Source of the DNA: Peptococcaceae bacterium
Lineage (GTDB): Bacteria > Bacillota > Desulfitobacteriia > Desulfitobacteriales > Syntrophobotulaceae
Assembly (NCBI GenBank): GCA_009783315.1
Contig: WRHI01000001.1
Location: forward strand, 1-64,000
Length of the DNA: 64,000 bases
Direction of reading: 5' to 3'
Part shown: positions 18,692 through 28,702 of the stretch, one piece after another
Position numbering within the stretch: the stretch's first letter is position 1
How the letters are laid out: each line of letters starts with the position of its first letter
Notes under the pieces: generated by a model
What the model was told of the DNA's origin: nothing
The model's database searches: none
Seen by the model: only the letters and a program-made list of their open reading frames with translations
Translations under genes and position numbers: made by a program

Positions 18692-19830
18692 AGGAGGAAA
18701 ATGATTTGGATATCGCGCAAAAATTACACGAACTCTTCACGGAAAGCGAACTGCAAGACGATTGTGTCAGCTTCCCGAACTGGGGCATCCTTGTCCGTCC
18801 CCAAATCAACAAATTAACTGATAATACAGCCCAACTAAGTTTTAACATCTCATCACCAGAATGGGACAGTGAGATGTTTGAAACTTCCGTGGGTATGGGC
18901 GATTCGCAAGAAAACGCCATAAATATGGCTCTAGGCAGTTTTGTGTTTGGTATGATGGATGGCATTAAACACATGATGAAAGACAAGGGCTATGCCTGTG
19001 GCCAATGCACTTGCGAAACCCAAACCAATGAGATTGATGCCGAATTTGCCGGCGCGCGGCGCCATTGGCGTGTGTATGAAAGCAATCTTGTGGTCATGGG
19101 AAACAGACCCAAAAACACGGAAACAGTGGCATATTGGCGGATGATTGCCGACGCGATCAAACAGCGCCTGGGCAACCAAAAAATATGCTACGTCAAAATC
19201 TACACGGCAAGAATCGGTGACAATGTGACGAGCGAATGCCGCATCAACGATATCATGTCGCCGGAGATCAGTGAACAGTTAGCCGAATATGTCAAAACAT
19301 GGGATATAGAAGGATTTGGCTCCCAGAAGCAGTTCTTTTTTCTGGTTCAGGACGAGAACACCTCTAGTCCCTATCCTTATACACCGGCACAAATCGCCGA
19401 CTGCGTCAAGCAAGCCATTTCCTTGTTTGAGAGCTGCGAAACGGATGAAGCCTATGAAGACTTCGTTGAGACCTTGGCCCAGCGAATAGGGGACAGAGAT
19501 CTGGCCCTGGAACTATATATGTTTCTGCCGGAAATGTGTGCAGAGACTGCGTTTGACAGCATCGACTATGGCGAACAGATCAGCATCTGCTGCGGCGGCG
19601 TCCAGGAAAAAGTCTATAAAACACAATTGGCCAGTTATTACCCGATTTTTAGTGCCCTTCACGCAGAGTTTGCGGCGGGCCGTTTTGCGAATGATTTATA
19701 TAGAAAATACATTTCTGTCAGCTCTATATACAACGTGATTTCCCAAGCGAAAAGCAAAGGAACGGATCTAACCAAAGGCGGCAAAATCCACATTTCGTTC
19801 GGAGCAGACGAGGCGTACACATTGAGATGA
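18661..19830 (+). CDS. Hypothetical protein (possibly DUF6348-like)
   Basis: Long ORF overlapping the ligase 3' end; family assignment uncertain. Confidence 0.6.
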   Translation: MEDIGEGTDLKEENDLDIAQKLHELFTESELQDDCVSFPNWGILVRPQINKLTDNTAQLSFNISSPEWDSEMFETSVGMGDSQENAINMALGSFVFGMMDGIKHMMKDKGYACGQCTCETQTNEIDAEFAGARRHWRVYESNLVVMGNRPKNTETVAYWRMIADAIKQRLGNQKICYVKIYTARIGDNVTSECRINDIMSPEISEQLAEYVKTWDIEGFGSQKQFFFLVQDENTSSPYPYTPAQIADCVKQAISLFESCETDEAYEDFVETLAQRIGDRDLALELYMFLPEMCAETAFDSIDYGEQISICCGGVQEKVYKTQLASYYPIFSALHAEFAAGRFANDLYRKYISVSSIYNVISQAKSKGTDLTKGGKIHISFGADEAYTLR

Positions 19831-19836
19831 TACGCT

Positions 19837-20391
19837 CTATCCCCGCATAGAAAACCGGCACCCGCAATAGTTCTGCCGATAGAAACCCTCTTCACGGGAA
19901 ATCACCAGACTTTTCCGGAAGCCGTCTTGTTTCTTGAAGTCAATTTCCCCAAACCCCAACCCAACCTCAGCGGCAATCTCATTGCCCAAAGTCAGCAACA
20001 GCGCGCTATCCTTATGAGGACTCAGCGTCAAAGTCGTGGTATACAAATCCCTGCCGTTTGCCTTAGCCCAAGCAGCGCTCCGCCCCAAACGATAGCGGAA
20101 ACAAGCCGCACAGCGACGGCCTTTTTCCGGTTCCGTCTCCAAACCCTTAACAGCGTCCATCCAACCATCAGGATCATACACATCTTCAACAAACAGGACT
20201 CCCCGCCGGGCGCAGTAACTGGCCAGCTCATCCCGCCGCCGCACATATTCAGCAACCGGATAAATATTCGAGTTGCTAAAAAAAACCGTCACGTGCCCCA
20301 AGGACTGCACCCGCGGAATAGCCGGTCCGCTGCAAGGCGCACAACAGGAATGCAATACTATTTCTGCATGGGAACTTGTCTCAACTGACAT
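19837..20391 (-). CDS. queH: Epoxyqueuosine reductase QueH
   Basis: LHSCCAPCSGPAI, GRRCAACFRYRLG, TTTLTLSPHKD, GFYRQNYCGCRFS. Confidence 0.9.
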   Translation of the reverse strand: MSVETSSHAEIVLHSCCAPCSGPAIPRVQSLGHVTVFFSNSNIYPVAEYVRRRDELASYCARRGVLFVEDVYDPDGWMDAVKGLETEPEKGRRCAACFRYRLGRSAAWAKANGRDLYTTTLTLSPHKDSALLLTLGNEIAAEVGLGFGEIDFKKQDGFRKSLVISREEGFYRQNYCGCRFSMRG

Positions 20392-20414
20392 AGAACGCCT
20401 CCCAGAGTGGAGAA

Positions 20415-20686
20415 GGGTTAGGAGAAGGGGCTAGGGGTCAGGGGTTAGGGGCTAGGGATGGTAACTATCAGCTGTGTGCTGATAGTAGGGAATTTGAAGG
20501 TGAAGAATCGGTGAAGGCGAAGACTTCCTTCCCTGTGTTCTTTTCGTCCTAAACTGTCCTAAGCCCGAATAACTCTGGTCAAAGCATACTTTCTCATTTC
20601 TCAACTAAAATTCCCAACTATCAGCATAGCTGATAGTTACCATCCCTAACCCCTAACCCCTGACCCCTAGCCCCTTCTCCTAACCC
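20415..20686. repeat. Long inverted-repeat element (family C) with CCCCTAA heptamers
   Basis: 59-nt arms 20415-20473 and 20628-20686 complementary except one position; pairing extends inward with gaps. Confidence 0.85.
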
Positions 20687-20693
20687 CTAACCC

Positions 20694-21527
20694 CTAACCC
20701 CTGATCCCTTCTCCTAGCCCCTTCACCAGATCGCCGAAGGACACATTTCTGCCATACAACAAGATGGATGCCCGGAAGATCTTGCCGCTGACAACCATGA
20801 TGAGGAAACAGGTGGCGGCCAGGATGGCACCGCTGACCAGATACTGCGGCAGCGGAATGCTGTTGGTCAAGGCCGTGCGCAGAGGCAGTATCAGCGGCGA
20901 CGTGAAAGGAATATAACTGAAGAGCAGGGCGACGCTGCCATTGGGGTTGACTAAGACCGGACCGAAACAGAAGAGCGGCAGCATCGGTAGCATAAAAATG
21001 ATGGTCTGAAAGTTGGTACCGGAATGAGCGTCTTCAATGGTGGCACCCACTGCGGCAAAACAAGAAAAGTAGAGAAGATAGCCGCTGAAGACAAACAGCA
21101 CAATCGGGATGATCTGCCAGGTGACCAGATAGGATAAAAGAATGGTCGTACCGGCGTCAGCCAAAGCGCGGACTTCGCGAATGATGCCCTCCTGGCTCAC
21201 GGGGTCAAGCCCCGAAATGGGCTCGTCCAATATGAGCAGTTCCGGTTCATGCACCCGGGCATCCTTATATAACCCGCGTTCCTCGGGTAGATAGCCGATT
21301 TTACTGTTGTTGCTTTTTGCTTTGGCGTCGACGCGAATGGCGATAGCGCCGCTGTCCGGTTTTTTGATGCCCAGAATACAGCGGATGATGGTTGATTTAC
21401 CGGCGCCGTTGTGGCCGAGAAGACCCAGAATTTCACCTCGCTCAACGGAGAACGTGACGTTGTCAACGGCACGTACGAATCCAAAGGTTTTGGTGAGGTT
21501 TTCAACGCTTATAGCTGATTCGTTCAA
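20694..21527 (-). pseudogene. Collapsed ABC ATPase/ABC-2 permease fusion (NatA/NatB-like relic)
   Basis: Walker A LLGHNGAGKST, then jump GLYKDARVHEPELLILDEPISGLDP (signature motif missing), then TTILLS fused to permease TM helices. Confidence 0.8.
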
Positions 21528-21580
21528 CGCGTTCGACTCCCGTCTTTGTCATGGCGTGCTCCCATGAAAAATAGCCGCCC

Positions 21581-22051
21581 TCATAAGGTGCCGTATTCAA
21601 TCAGCTCATAACCGAGGGTTTTGGCAGATTTCACATATTCCAGTATGAGCAACTCAAATAAAGCGTGCACGGATGTTTCAAACAATTGTTCCTTTTCGTT
21701 ATCAACGCTGTCGCCTGCCGTGCATGATATAAAGAGACTGCGCGTCTCCCAAATAAGTTGTTGTCCTTGAGACGACGCCAAATGAGCATTTTTTGTAAGA
21801 TGATTAAGGAAAGGCTTGAATTCAGAAGTTTCACCTCCAACCGCAAAACCCTCCTCTTTTTCTGTGCCAAGTTCGTGCACCAACAAATAGAACGGATGAT
21901 ACAATTTTTCGAATTTCTCCCGCACTATGCTCAGTTTCCTATCTCGCTTATATCCGATGTTCGTCAATAAGTAGCCCATGGCAAAAGTGACAACAGGAAC
22001 AAAAAGCTGAATAATCCCCATCAAAGTTGATGTCTCGCCAGAATAACTCAA
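21581..22051 (-). CDS. Hypothetical membrane-anchored protein
   Basis: ORF with N-terminal TM helix, IVREKFEKLYHPFYLLVHELG. Confidence 0.5.
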   Translation of the reverse strand: MSYSGETSTLMGIIQLFVPVVTFAMGYLLTNIGYKRDRKLSIVREKFEKLYHPFYLLVHELGTEKEEGFAVGGETSEFKPFLNHLTKNAHLASSQGQQLIWETRSLFISCTAGDSVDNEKEQLFETSVHALFELLILEYVKSAKTLGYELIEYGTL

Positions 22052-22097
22052 TCAATCCATCCCCCTTATCAAGTTCTGTCACCTCTTCCACGAAGGA

Positions 22098-24260
22098 CTA
22101 GGTCCGCTCTCCTACCCGATATACCAAAGCCGTCCGCGGCACCAAACTAATCTTTAGACACTGGGTCCCGGCATCATAGATAAAACTATTGCGCGGACCG
22201 AACCCGCCAAAATCAGCGTGATCCGTATCAATGCACAGGATGGGCGCATAATCGTTCTCAGATGACTGAGGGGCATTGTTCGTCTGTCCCAGTTTTTCCA
22301 CCGCTTTTACCGCGGCTTTTTCCGTCAACCCAACTTCTTGCACCACGTCACTTTGCACGCTCTGCACAGCCTGAACCGTCTGCCCGGGCCGGCTTGTCAA
22401 TCCGAACGGATCTGTCGGCCCGGCTTGTTCTGTCAAACTATCCCCGCGGCAAATCACATGCTCAAACGTCTGGGTTTTGGTCGGATGGAAATTGAATCCA
22501 AAAACATAGTCGCCCCTCTGAAAATGCACAAACTTGTCGTCATTATGGATATTCAACAGAACAGGAGAATGCTCCAACCCCATCAGACATCCGTCTCTCT
22601 GCAGATCAATCATAGCCCGGTCAAAAGCCAGCAAACCCCCGTATCTGAGATCCGGGTTATCAGCCAGACTCCATTGGCGCCTCGCGTAATGAAAACTGTC
22701 GTTGTTGCCCTGCCTGGGAAAATCAATCCACTCCGGATGGCCGAACTCGTTGCCCATGAAATTCATGTACCCCTCACCGGCCAAAGCGAACGTCATCAAC
22801 CGAATCAGCTTATGCAAAGCAAGAGCCCGGTCGATAATATGGCTCTGGGCATGCCGGCTCATATGGGTATACATCTCCGCGTCTGCCAACCAGAACATAA
22901 TGGTTTTATCGCCCACCAGGGCCTGATCGTGGGATTCACAATACCCCATATTCTTCTCATAAGGGCGCCGCGTGGTCAGTTCATGCCACATCCAACCCAT
23001 ATCCCAGTTCTCATCGGCCACTTTCTTCAACGTGGTGATCCAAAAATCAGGCACACCCATAGACAAACGGTAATCGAAACCGATCCCACCGTCCCTAATG
23101 GCGACACACATACCCGGCATACCGCTCATATCCTCCGCGATGGTCACCGCGTGAGGATTGACTCCACGCACCAACTCATTCGCCAGCTGCAGATACACCA
23201 CCGCATCCATATCTGTATCCATGCTGAAATACTTGCTGTAATGGTCAAAGGCCACCCCCAGTCCATGATGCTTATAAAGCATAGACGTCACACCATCAAA
23301 ACGAAACCCGTCAAAATGATACTCCGTCAACCAAAACTTCAGATTAGACAGCAGAAAATGCAGCACCTCCGGCTTTCCGTAATCAAAAAGCCTTGTATCC
23401 CAGGCGCTGTGTTCACCCAGCCCTCCCTGATGAAAGAACTGGTACTCCGTCCCGTCAAAAGCCCCAATCCCATCCTCCGTATTCTTAGCCGCGTGAGAAT
23501 GGACAACGTCAAGAAAAACAGCGATTCCCAAAGCATGAGCCGCGTCAATAAGGGCCTTCAGCTCCTCCGGCGTACCGAACCGGGAGGACACCGCGAAAAA
23601 ATTCGACACCTGATACCCGAAAGAAGCATAATAAGGATGCTCCATAACCGCCATCAGTTGAATCGCGTTATAGCCGGCGCAATGCACACGAGGCAGCACC
23701 GTTTCCCGAAACTCATCGAACGTATGCACCTTATACTCTTCGCCGGCCATGCCAATATGAGCCTCATAAATCAAAAGGGTAGGGGAAGCCACAAACCCTT
23801 GATCCGTCCAAACAAAATCCTGCCGCCAGATTTGCCCGCAAAAAATCCCCGTCGCTCCATCCTGAACCGCCCGTTTACAATAGAGCGGCACCCGTTCAAA
23901 AGTCTGCCCCCCGGCGGTCAGCTGAACCTTCACATAAGACCCATGGGGCAACCGCTCTCCCGGCACAAAAAGCTCCCAATTCCCTTGACTAAGCCGCGTC
24001 AACTGATGGGACTGCCCATTCCAGCCGTTAAAATCCCCCTTCAGAGCCGCCGCCGTCGCATTCGGTGCCCACTCCCGGTAATACCACCCGTCCTCCGTTT
24101 CCTGAAACCCATAAAAAAGATGACCGTTGGCAAACTCCACCAAACTCTTCCGATCCGCCAATTTTGACCGCACCTGAGTATAATGACGCATCCTCAGGTC
24201 AATATCGGCCCCAAAAGGAGCGAGATAGCGATCCATCTCCATAATTTTGTATTTTTTCAT
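22098..24260 (-). CDS. 1,4-alpha-glucan branching enzyme, eukaryote-like (GH13_8-type)
   Basis: DVVHSHAAKNTEDGIGAFDGTEYQFFH, LLSNLKFWLTEYHFDGFRFDGVTSMLYKHHGLG, NFMGNEFGHPEWIDFPR. Confidence 0.9.
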   Translation of the reverse strand: MKKYKIMEMDRYLAPFGADIDLRMRHYTQVRSKLADRKSLVEFANGHLFYGFQETEDGWYYREWAPNATAAALKGDFNGWNGQSHQLTRLSQGNWELFVPGERLPHGSYVKVQLTAGGQTFERVPLYCKRAVQDGATGIFCGQIWRQDFVWTDQGFVASPTLLIYEAHIGMAGEEYKVHTFDEFRETVLPRVHCAGYNAIQLMAVMEHPYYASFGYQVSNFFAVSSRFGTPEELKALIDAAHALGIAVFLDVVHSHAAKNTEDGIGAFDGTEYQFFHQGGLGEHSAWDTRLFDYGKPEVLHFLLSNLKFWLTEYHFDGFRFDGVTSMLYKHHGLGVAFDHYSKYFSMDTDMDAVVYLQLANELVRGVNPHAVTIAEDMSGMPGMCVAIRDGGIGFDYRLSMGVPDFWITTLKKVADENWDMGWMWHELTTRRPYEKNMGYCESHDQALVGDKTIMFWLADAEMYTHMSRHAQSHIIDRALALHKLIRLMTFALAGEGYMNFMGNEFGHPEWIDFPRQGNNDSFHYARRQWSLADNPDLRYGGLLAFDRAMIDLQRDGCLMGLEHSPVLLNIHNDDKFVHFQRGDYVFGFNFHPTKTQTFEHVICRGDSLTEQAGPTDPFGLTSRPGQTVQAVQSVQSDVVQEVGLTEKAAVKAVEKLGQTNNAPQSSENDYAPILCIDTDHADFGGFGPRNSFIYDAGTQCLKISLVPRTALVYRVGERT

Positions 24261-24269
24261 ACCCCAACG

Positions 24270-24440
24270 CCTCCCTTATTCAATGGACAATGGGCAATTG
24301 ACAATCAGGAACCGGGAACCATAAGCAGAACGCAATGACTATAGAAAACCAGCCACCCTATTTGCCTTTCATTGTCCATTGTCCATTGTCCATTGTCCAT
24401 TGTTTTGTCCATTGTCCATTGTTTTGTCCATTGTCTTAAT
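24270..24440. repeat. Heptanucleotide repeats (TTGTCCA)n between genes
   Basis: cattgtccattgtccattgtccattgtccattgttttgtccattgtcc... Confidence 0.85.
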
Positions 24441-25282
24441 TACCATTCAATAGAATTGGCCTTATTCCTGTTCATTCTCGAAAAATCAGTTCTCACAAAA
24501 GTCAGTGTTGACAAAACCATGAACAACAAACCAAAAACAAACAAAATCAGCATCGCCAGCCAGGGCATAACCACAATCCCGCCGATCTGCAGCGCCAGCT
24601 GTTCCGCCAGAAGCTCCTCTGACGAGAGACTCGTTTTTTCCAGAGCCACCGTTCGAAAAAGAGCCACCGCGTAGGTCATAGGGTTAAAATACCCCACATA
24701 CACCAAGGTCTTCGGCAGCAAGGAAAAGGGGATATAGGCGCCGGAAATGAACGTCATCGGCATCGTAATCGCCATAGACACAATTTGAAAGGTCTGAATG
24801 TTTTTGGTGTTGGTAGCGATAAACAAACCGAACCCGGCGAAAACCAACCCAACAAAAATCATCAGCAGCGTCACATACACCAGAGTCAACACCGACGTCA
24901 CCTTGAACCCGACAAAAAAACCAACAACCAGAATAATGAACCCCTCCACAGCAGCGATAACCGCCGAAGACAAGAATTGCCCCGCGGCCACAGACACTCT
25001 GGCCACAGGAGAAACCAGCACCTCCTTCATGAACCCGGAAGTCATATCGTCAATGGTGGACGCGGATATACGCAATGCCGTCTCAAAAACCGTGGCGATA
25101 ATGATCCCCACCAACATATAGGGCACCGGATCCGAAATGGACTCGTTTCTGAAAATAGCGCTAAAGATGTAAACAAAAAAGAACGGGAAAAGGATCGAGA
25201 AGAACAACCTCGTCCTATCCCGGATAAACGCTTTGAGATTTCGGATACACAAAGCAAGAATCGTTTTCACACGCAAACCCAT
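24440..25282 (-). CDS. ABC-2 type transporter permease
   Basis: RDRTRLFFSILFPFFFVYIFSAIF, TIDDMTSGFMKEVLVSPV. Confidence 0.88.
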   Translation of the reverse strand: MGLRVKTILALCIRNLKAFIRDRTRLFFSILFPFFFVYIFSAIFRNESISDPVPYMLVGIIIATVFETALRISASTIDDMTSGFMKEVLVSPVARVSVAAGQFLSSAVIAAVEGFIILVVGFFVGFKVTSVLTLVYVTLLMIFVGLVFAGFGLFIATNTKNIQTFQIVSMAITMPMTFISGAYIPFSLLPKTLVYVGYFNPMTYAVALFRTVALEKTSLSSEELLAEQLALQIGGIVVMPWLAMLILFVFGLLFMVLSTLTFVRTDFSRMNRNKANSIEW

Positions 25283-25299
25283 AACCTTTCAAAACAAAC

Positions 25300-25372
25300 A
25301 ATCTTAATTGTCAATTGTCACTGTCCATTATCCCTTGTCCCTTGTCCCTTGTCCCTTGTTTCCCGTCCTTCA
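25300..25372. repeat. TTGTC.../CCCTTGT heptamer repeat
   Basis: tcccttgtcccttgtcccttgtcccttgttt. Confidence 0.8.
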
Positions 25373-26296
25373 AGACCTTATTTCTTTGCCCGTAATCTCC
25401 AGAAACACATCGTTCAACGTTCCTTTTCTGATTTCCAAATCGGTCACACAATCCTTCTGGGCGCTGAGAACCTGTAACAAAAGAGCGGTGTCGTCCGCGT
25501 CAACCCGGTAAAAAGCAGGCTTCTTTTGAAAAGACACCTTATACGTGGTCAGCAGTTCTTCCAAAGCCTCAGGGTTCCTGGTTGTTATATAGGCCCGATC
25601 CTTCGTATAGCGCTTTTTCAGGGAAAAAGGCGAATCATCAGCCACAATAACGCCGCCGTCAATAACAGCCACCTGAGAGCAGATCTCGGCCTCATCCATA
25701 TAGTGGGTCGTTAAAAAAATCGTGATGCCTTTTTCCTTCTGCAGCTGCACAATATATTCCCAGATATGAGCCCTCGTCTGGGGATCCAGCCCCGTTGTCG
25801 GCTCGTCCAAAAACAAAACCTTGGGATAATGCATAAGTCCCCGGGCAATTTCCACCCGCCGCTTCATACCACCGGAAAGGCTGGCCACGGATTTCTTCCG
25901 CCATTCCGCTAGATCCACCAGCTTGAGGACGAAACGGATCCTGTCTTCCACCTGTCCTTTGGGCACGCTGTAAAAGACGCAATGCATCCGGAGATTTTCT
26001 TCAACAGACATTTTGGTGTCCAGCGTTGACTCCTGAAAAACCACCCCAATGGTTTTGCGCACTTCGTTCTTTTGGGTGCTGACATCCTTGCCGTCAATCA
26101 GCAAAGTGCCGGCTGTTTTTTCAAAGATCGTGCACAAAGTGTTAATCGTCGTGCTTTTGCCGGCGCCGTTGGGACCGAGGAACGCAAAAATACTGCCCTC
26201 TTCCACAGAGAAAGAGATATCGTTAACAGCCGCGAAAGCACCGTATTTCTTTGTGAAATTCCTGACTTCTATAATAGGCGGCACACAGTCCTCCAT
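25370..26296 (-). CDS. ABC transporter ATP-binding protein (DrrA-like)
   Basis: FLGPNGAGKSTTINTLCT, SLSGGMKRRVEIARGLMHYPKVLFLDEPTTGLDP; start at 26296 preferred over ORF start. Confidence 0.92.
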   Translation of the reverse strand: MEDCVPPIIEVRNFTKKYGAFAAVNDISFSVEEGSIFAFLGPNGAGKSTTINTLCTIFEKTAGTLLIDGKDVSTQKNEVRKTIGVVFQESTLDTKMSVEENLRMHCVFYSVPKGQVEDRIRFVLKLVDLAEWRKKSVASLSGGMKRRVEIARGLMHYPKVLFLDEPTTGLDPQTRAHIWEYIVQLQKEKGITIFLTTHYMDEAEICSQVAVIDGGVIVADDSPFSLKKRYTKDRAYITTRNPEALEELLTTYKVSFQKKPAFYRVDADDTALLLQVLSAQKDCVTDLEIRKGTLNDVFLEITGKEIRS

Positions 26297-26468
26297 CCCA
26301 GGTGATACAGATATTTCTCCATCAAATATATACCAGATTGTTGGACAAAGCAACAAAACTGTTGACGTCGATTATCCTTAGGGAATATTTTTGTATACCT
26401 ATGAAAAAAATACACCATAATAATTGTGTACCGCGATTCAACAAAGAAAGCTAGAGAGAGGATAAGTT

Positions 26469-27605
26469 GTGAGGCAAATCTATCTTAATAACGCCACAGA
26501 TGCGTATCCGCTTATTTCCGGCGTTGTGGAGACTATGGCTTCCTATATGCAAAACCCAACTTCGTTTTCTGGCCGGGACGGATCCGGAAACCCCGACTGC
26601 CTGTTTCGCTGTCGGTCCAATGTTGCCGAATTGCTGGAGGTTCACCCCGAACAGATTGTGTTCCTGTCCGGCGCGACACACGGATTAAACGCGGCAATCC
26701 TGGGGGTTAGTCTCAAACCAGGTGATCTTGTCATTACCTCGGTTACGGAACACAACTCCGTTCTACGCCCGTTAGCGCGTTTGCAGGATCTGTTGGGCGT
26801 TCGGATCGCCTATGTTCCTCTCACAGATGATATGCGTCTAGATGATAAACTCTTCAATGATTTCCTAAACCAGAAACCACGGTTGGTTGTCTTAAATCAT
26901 GCCGGTAATGTGACCGGACGGATCAATCCGGTCCGTCCATGGTTCGAAAAAGCCAAATCCGCCGGGGCAACAACCCTTTTGGACGCAAGCCAAACTGTTG
27001 GACGGATTCCTGTCAGACCCCGCGAATTATCGGCTGATCTGGTGGTCTTTCCCGGACACAAGGGACTGCGCGGCCCTCTGGGCACAGGTGTTCTTTGGGT
27101 AGCGCCGGAAGTCAGTTTGGCTCCGGCTTTTGTGGGCGGAACAGGTTACAAAAGCGAGCTAAGAGAACAGCCGGAAGAAATGCCCGCGCGGCTAGAAGCC
27201 GGCACCCCTAACACCCCTGCTTTTGTGGGCCTGGAGCAATCTGTTCTGTACATTAGAAACAATTTTGCCGACATAATCGCTGCCGAACGGTCTCTGACAC
27301 AAATGCTCTACCGTGGACTTTCGGAAATAGAAAATGTGCAAATTTTTGATGGGGAAAATCTGGCCGAAGATGAACGCATCCCAATCCTCTCCTTCCGGAT
27401 TGCGGGAATGGAGCTTGATCAAGCCGGGTTCGCTTTAACAGAAAGCTTTGGCATACACTGTCGGACAGGATTGCACTGCGCGCCGCTTATACACTCTTAT
27501 CTTGGCAGTCTACCAGATGGAACCGTCCGCTTCAGCCCTTCTTTTGCGACCCCAAAGGAAGACATTGACTATGCTATTGACGCTGTACGGAGGCTGGCGG
27601 CATGA
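26469..27605 (+). CDS. Class V aminotransferase / cysteine desulfurase-like PLP enzyme
   Basis: FLSGATHGLNAAIL, LLDASQTVGRIPV, VVFPGHKGLRGPLGTGVLW, GIHCRTGLHCAPL. Confidence 0.9.
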   Translation: MRQIYLNNATDAYPLISGVVETMASYMQNPTSFSGRDGSGNPDCLFRCRSNVAELLEVHPEQIVFLSGATHGLNAAILGVSLKPGDLVITSVTEHNSVLRPLARLQDLLGVRIAYVPLTDDMRLDDKLFNDFLNQKPRLVVLNHAGNVTGRINPVRPWFEKAKSAGATTLLDASQTVGRIPVRPRELSADLVVFPGHKGLRGPLGTGVLWVAPEVSLAPAFVGGTGYKSELREQPEEMPARLEAGTPNTPAFVGLEQSVLYIRNNFADIIAAERSLTQMLYRGLSEIENVQIFDGENLAEDERIPILSFRIAGMELDQAGFALTESFGIHCRTGLHCAPLIHSYLGSLPDGTVRFSPSFATPKEDIDYAIDAVRRLAA

Positions 27606-27880
27606 AGATTGTTGATATAAAAAAAGTGGAGAATTGTTTTGACGGCGACTTTGTTTTCAAATACCTCTTTGACGCAGGGTGGACGCATAGTGAGATTATC
27701 CATATGGAGATGCTAGGAGATCTTCGTTATTACCAAAGCTTTCCCAGACCCATGTTTCAAGTGACCTGTTCCGACGGTACCGTCATCAAGGGCGTGGAAA
27801 ACGATCCGGAATGCCGGATTATTTTTCCTCGCGAAAACCCAACGTCAGCGCGGAAAAATTTTGAGGCTCGTTTTGGATGA
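27602..27880 (+). CDS. Hypothetical protein, overlaps PLP gene by 4 nt
   Basis: ATGA overlap; 92-aa ORF. Confidence 0.65.
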   Translation: MKIVDIKKVENCFDGDFVFKYLFDAGWTHSEIIHMEMLGDLRYYQSFPRPMFQVTCSDGTVIKGVENDPECRIIFPRENPTSARKNFEARFG

Positions 27881-27940
27881 AGGTGGGGGACTACAGTTAG
27901 TCTTGTTAAGCCAAGTCAGATAAGGAAGGAGGACGGCTAA

Positions 27941-28132
27941 ATGGGTCAGAAAATGCTTGCAATCTATGAGGAAATTAAGAAGACAGAAGGGCTGCGTGGA
28001 CAGATGCGCTTGGCCATGCTGACCAGTATTCCCAGCGCCAAAGCAAATGAGATACCCGATTCAGCGGATGTAATAGCGAAATTTGCGTCTGCCTTTAAAG
28101 AGATCACACAAAAAGAATGTCCTATCAAATAG
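27941..28132 (+). CDS. Small hypothetical protein (63 aa)
   Basis: RBS aaggagga then ATG; collinear with neighbours. Confidence 0.6.
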   Translation: MGQKMLAIYEEIKKTEGLRGQMRLAMLTSIPSAKANEIPDSADVIAKFASAFKEITQKECPIK

Positions 28133-28155
28133 TTTAATGGAGGTGCTGGATTGCT

Positions 28156-28701
28156 ATGGCAAACGATACATTGCGGCTGCGACATGCTTTTGATAAAGAG
28201 CGATGCCGTCATGAAATCAACGGGTTAACGGCGGTTTTGCATTGTCACCATTTTGCGTCTCTAACAACCCAACTGGCCAATGATTGCCAGTTGCTTGATG
28301 CGAAAAAACTGCTGATGCAATGCGCCGAAGATACTTTTCATCTGGTTCTAACGGATTATTATCAACAAAACGCAATAACCGGGATCGAAGAACGTCTTCA
28401 TGTGGGGGAACAGTATTTTGCTGAGGTAGGTTTAGGCAAACTGAAAGTCTCCTACGCCGGCCCCTATTCGGGAGAGGTTGTCTTGGAGCACAGCCATCTA
28501 GATGAAGGATGGATTAAAAAATGGGGCCGGACTGACAAACCGATCAACTATGTTGGCTGCGGGTTTGTCTGTGCCCTTTTTGCGGCTGCCTATAACCGGA
28601 ATCGGCGGGAGTATACGGCACTGGAGCTCCAAAGCATAGCTCGGGGCGCTGATGTGTCGGTTATTAGGGTAATGGATGTTACCGACTCAGGAGGGAAATA
28701 A
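28156..28701 (+). CDS. Putative V4R-like / hydrocarbon-binding-like protein
   Basis: Layout LKVSYAGPYSGEVVLEHSHLDEGW...YVGCGFVCALFAAAYNRN; RBS ggaggt; family tentative. Confidence 0.45.
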   Translation: MANDTLRLRHAFDKERCRHEINGLTAVLHCHHFASLTTQLANDCQLLDAKKLLMQCAEDTFHLVLTDYYQQNAITGIEERLHVGEQYFAEVGLGKLKVSYAGPYSGEVVLEHSHLDEGWIKKWGRTDKPINYVGCGFVCALFAAAYNRNRREYTALELQSIARGADVSVIRVMDVTDSGGK

Positions 28702-28702
28702 A

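Noticed and set aside
20400-20720. Telomere-like (CCCTAA)n sequence as a real telomere or contig end
   Set aside because: Internal, arranged as an inverted repeat with 7-nt (CCCCTAA/CCCTAAC) units between genes; more likely a dispersed repeat.
22338-24167. 609-aa ORF on the + strand opposite the branching enzyme
   Set aside because: Antisense shadow ORF over a clearly conserved gene; His/Pro/Arg-rich composition typical of codon-bias shadow; no RBS.
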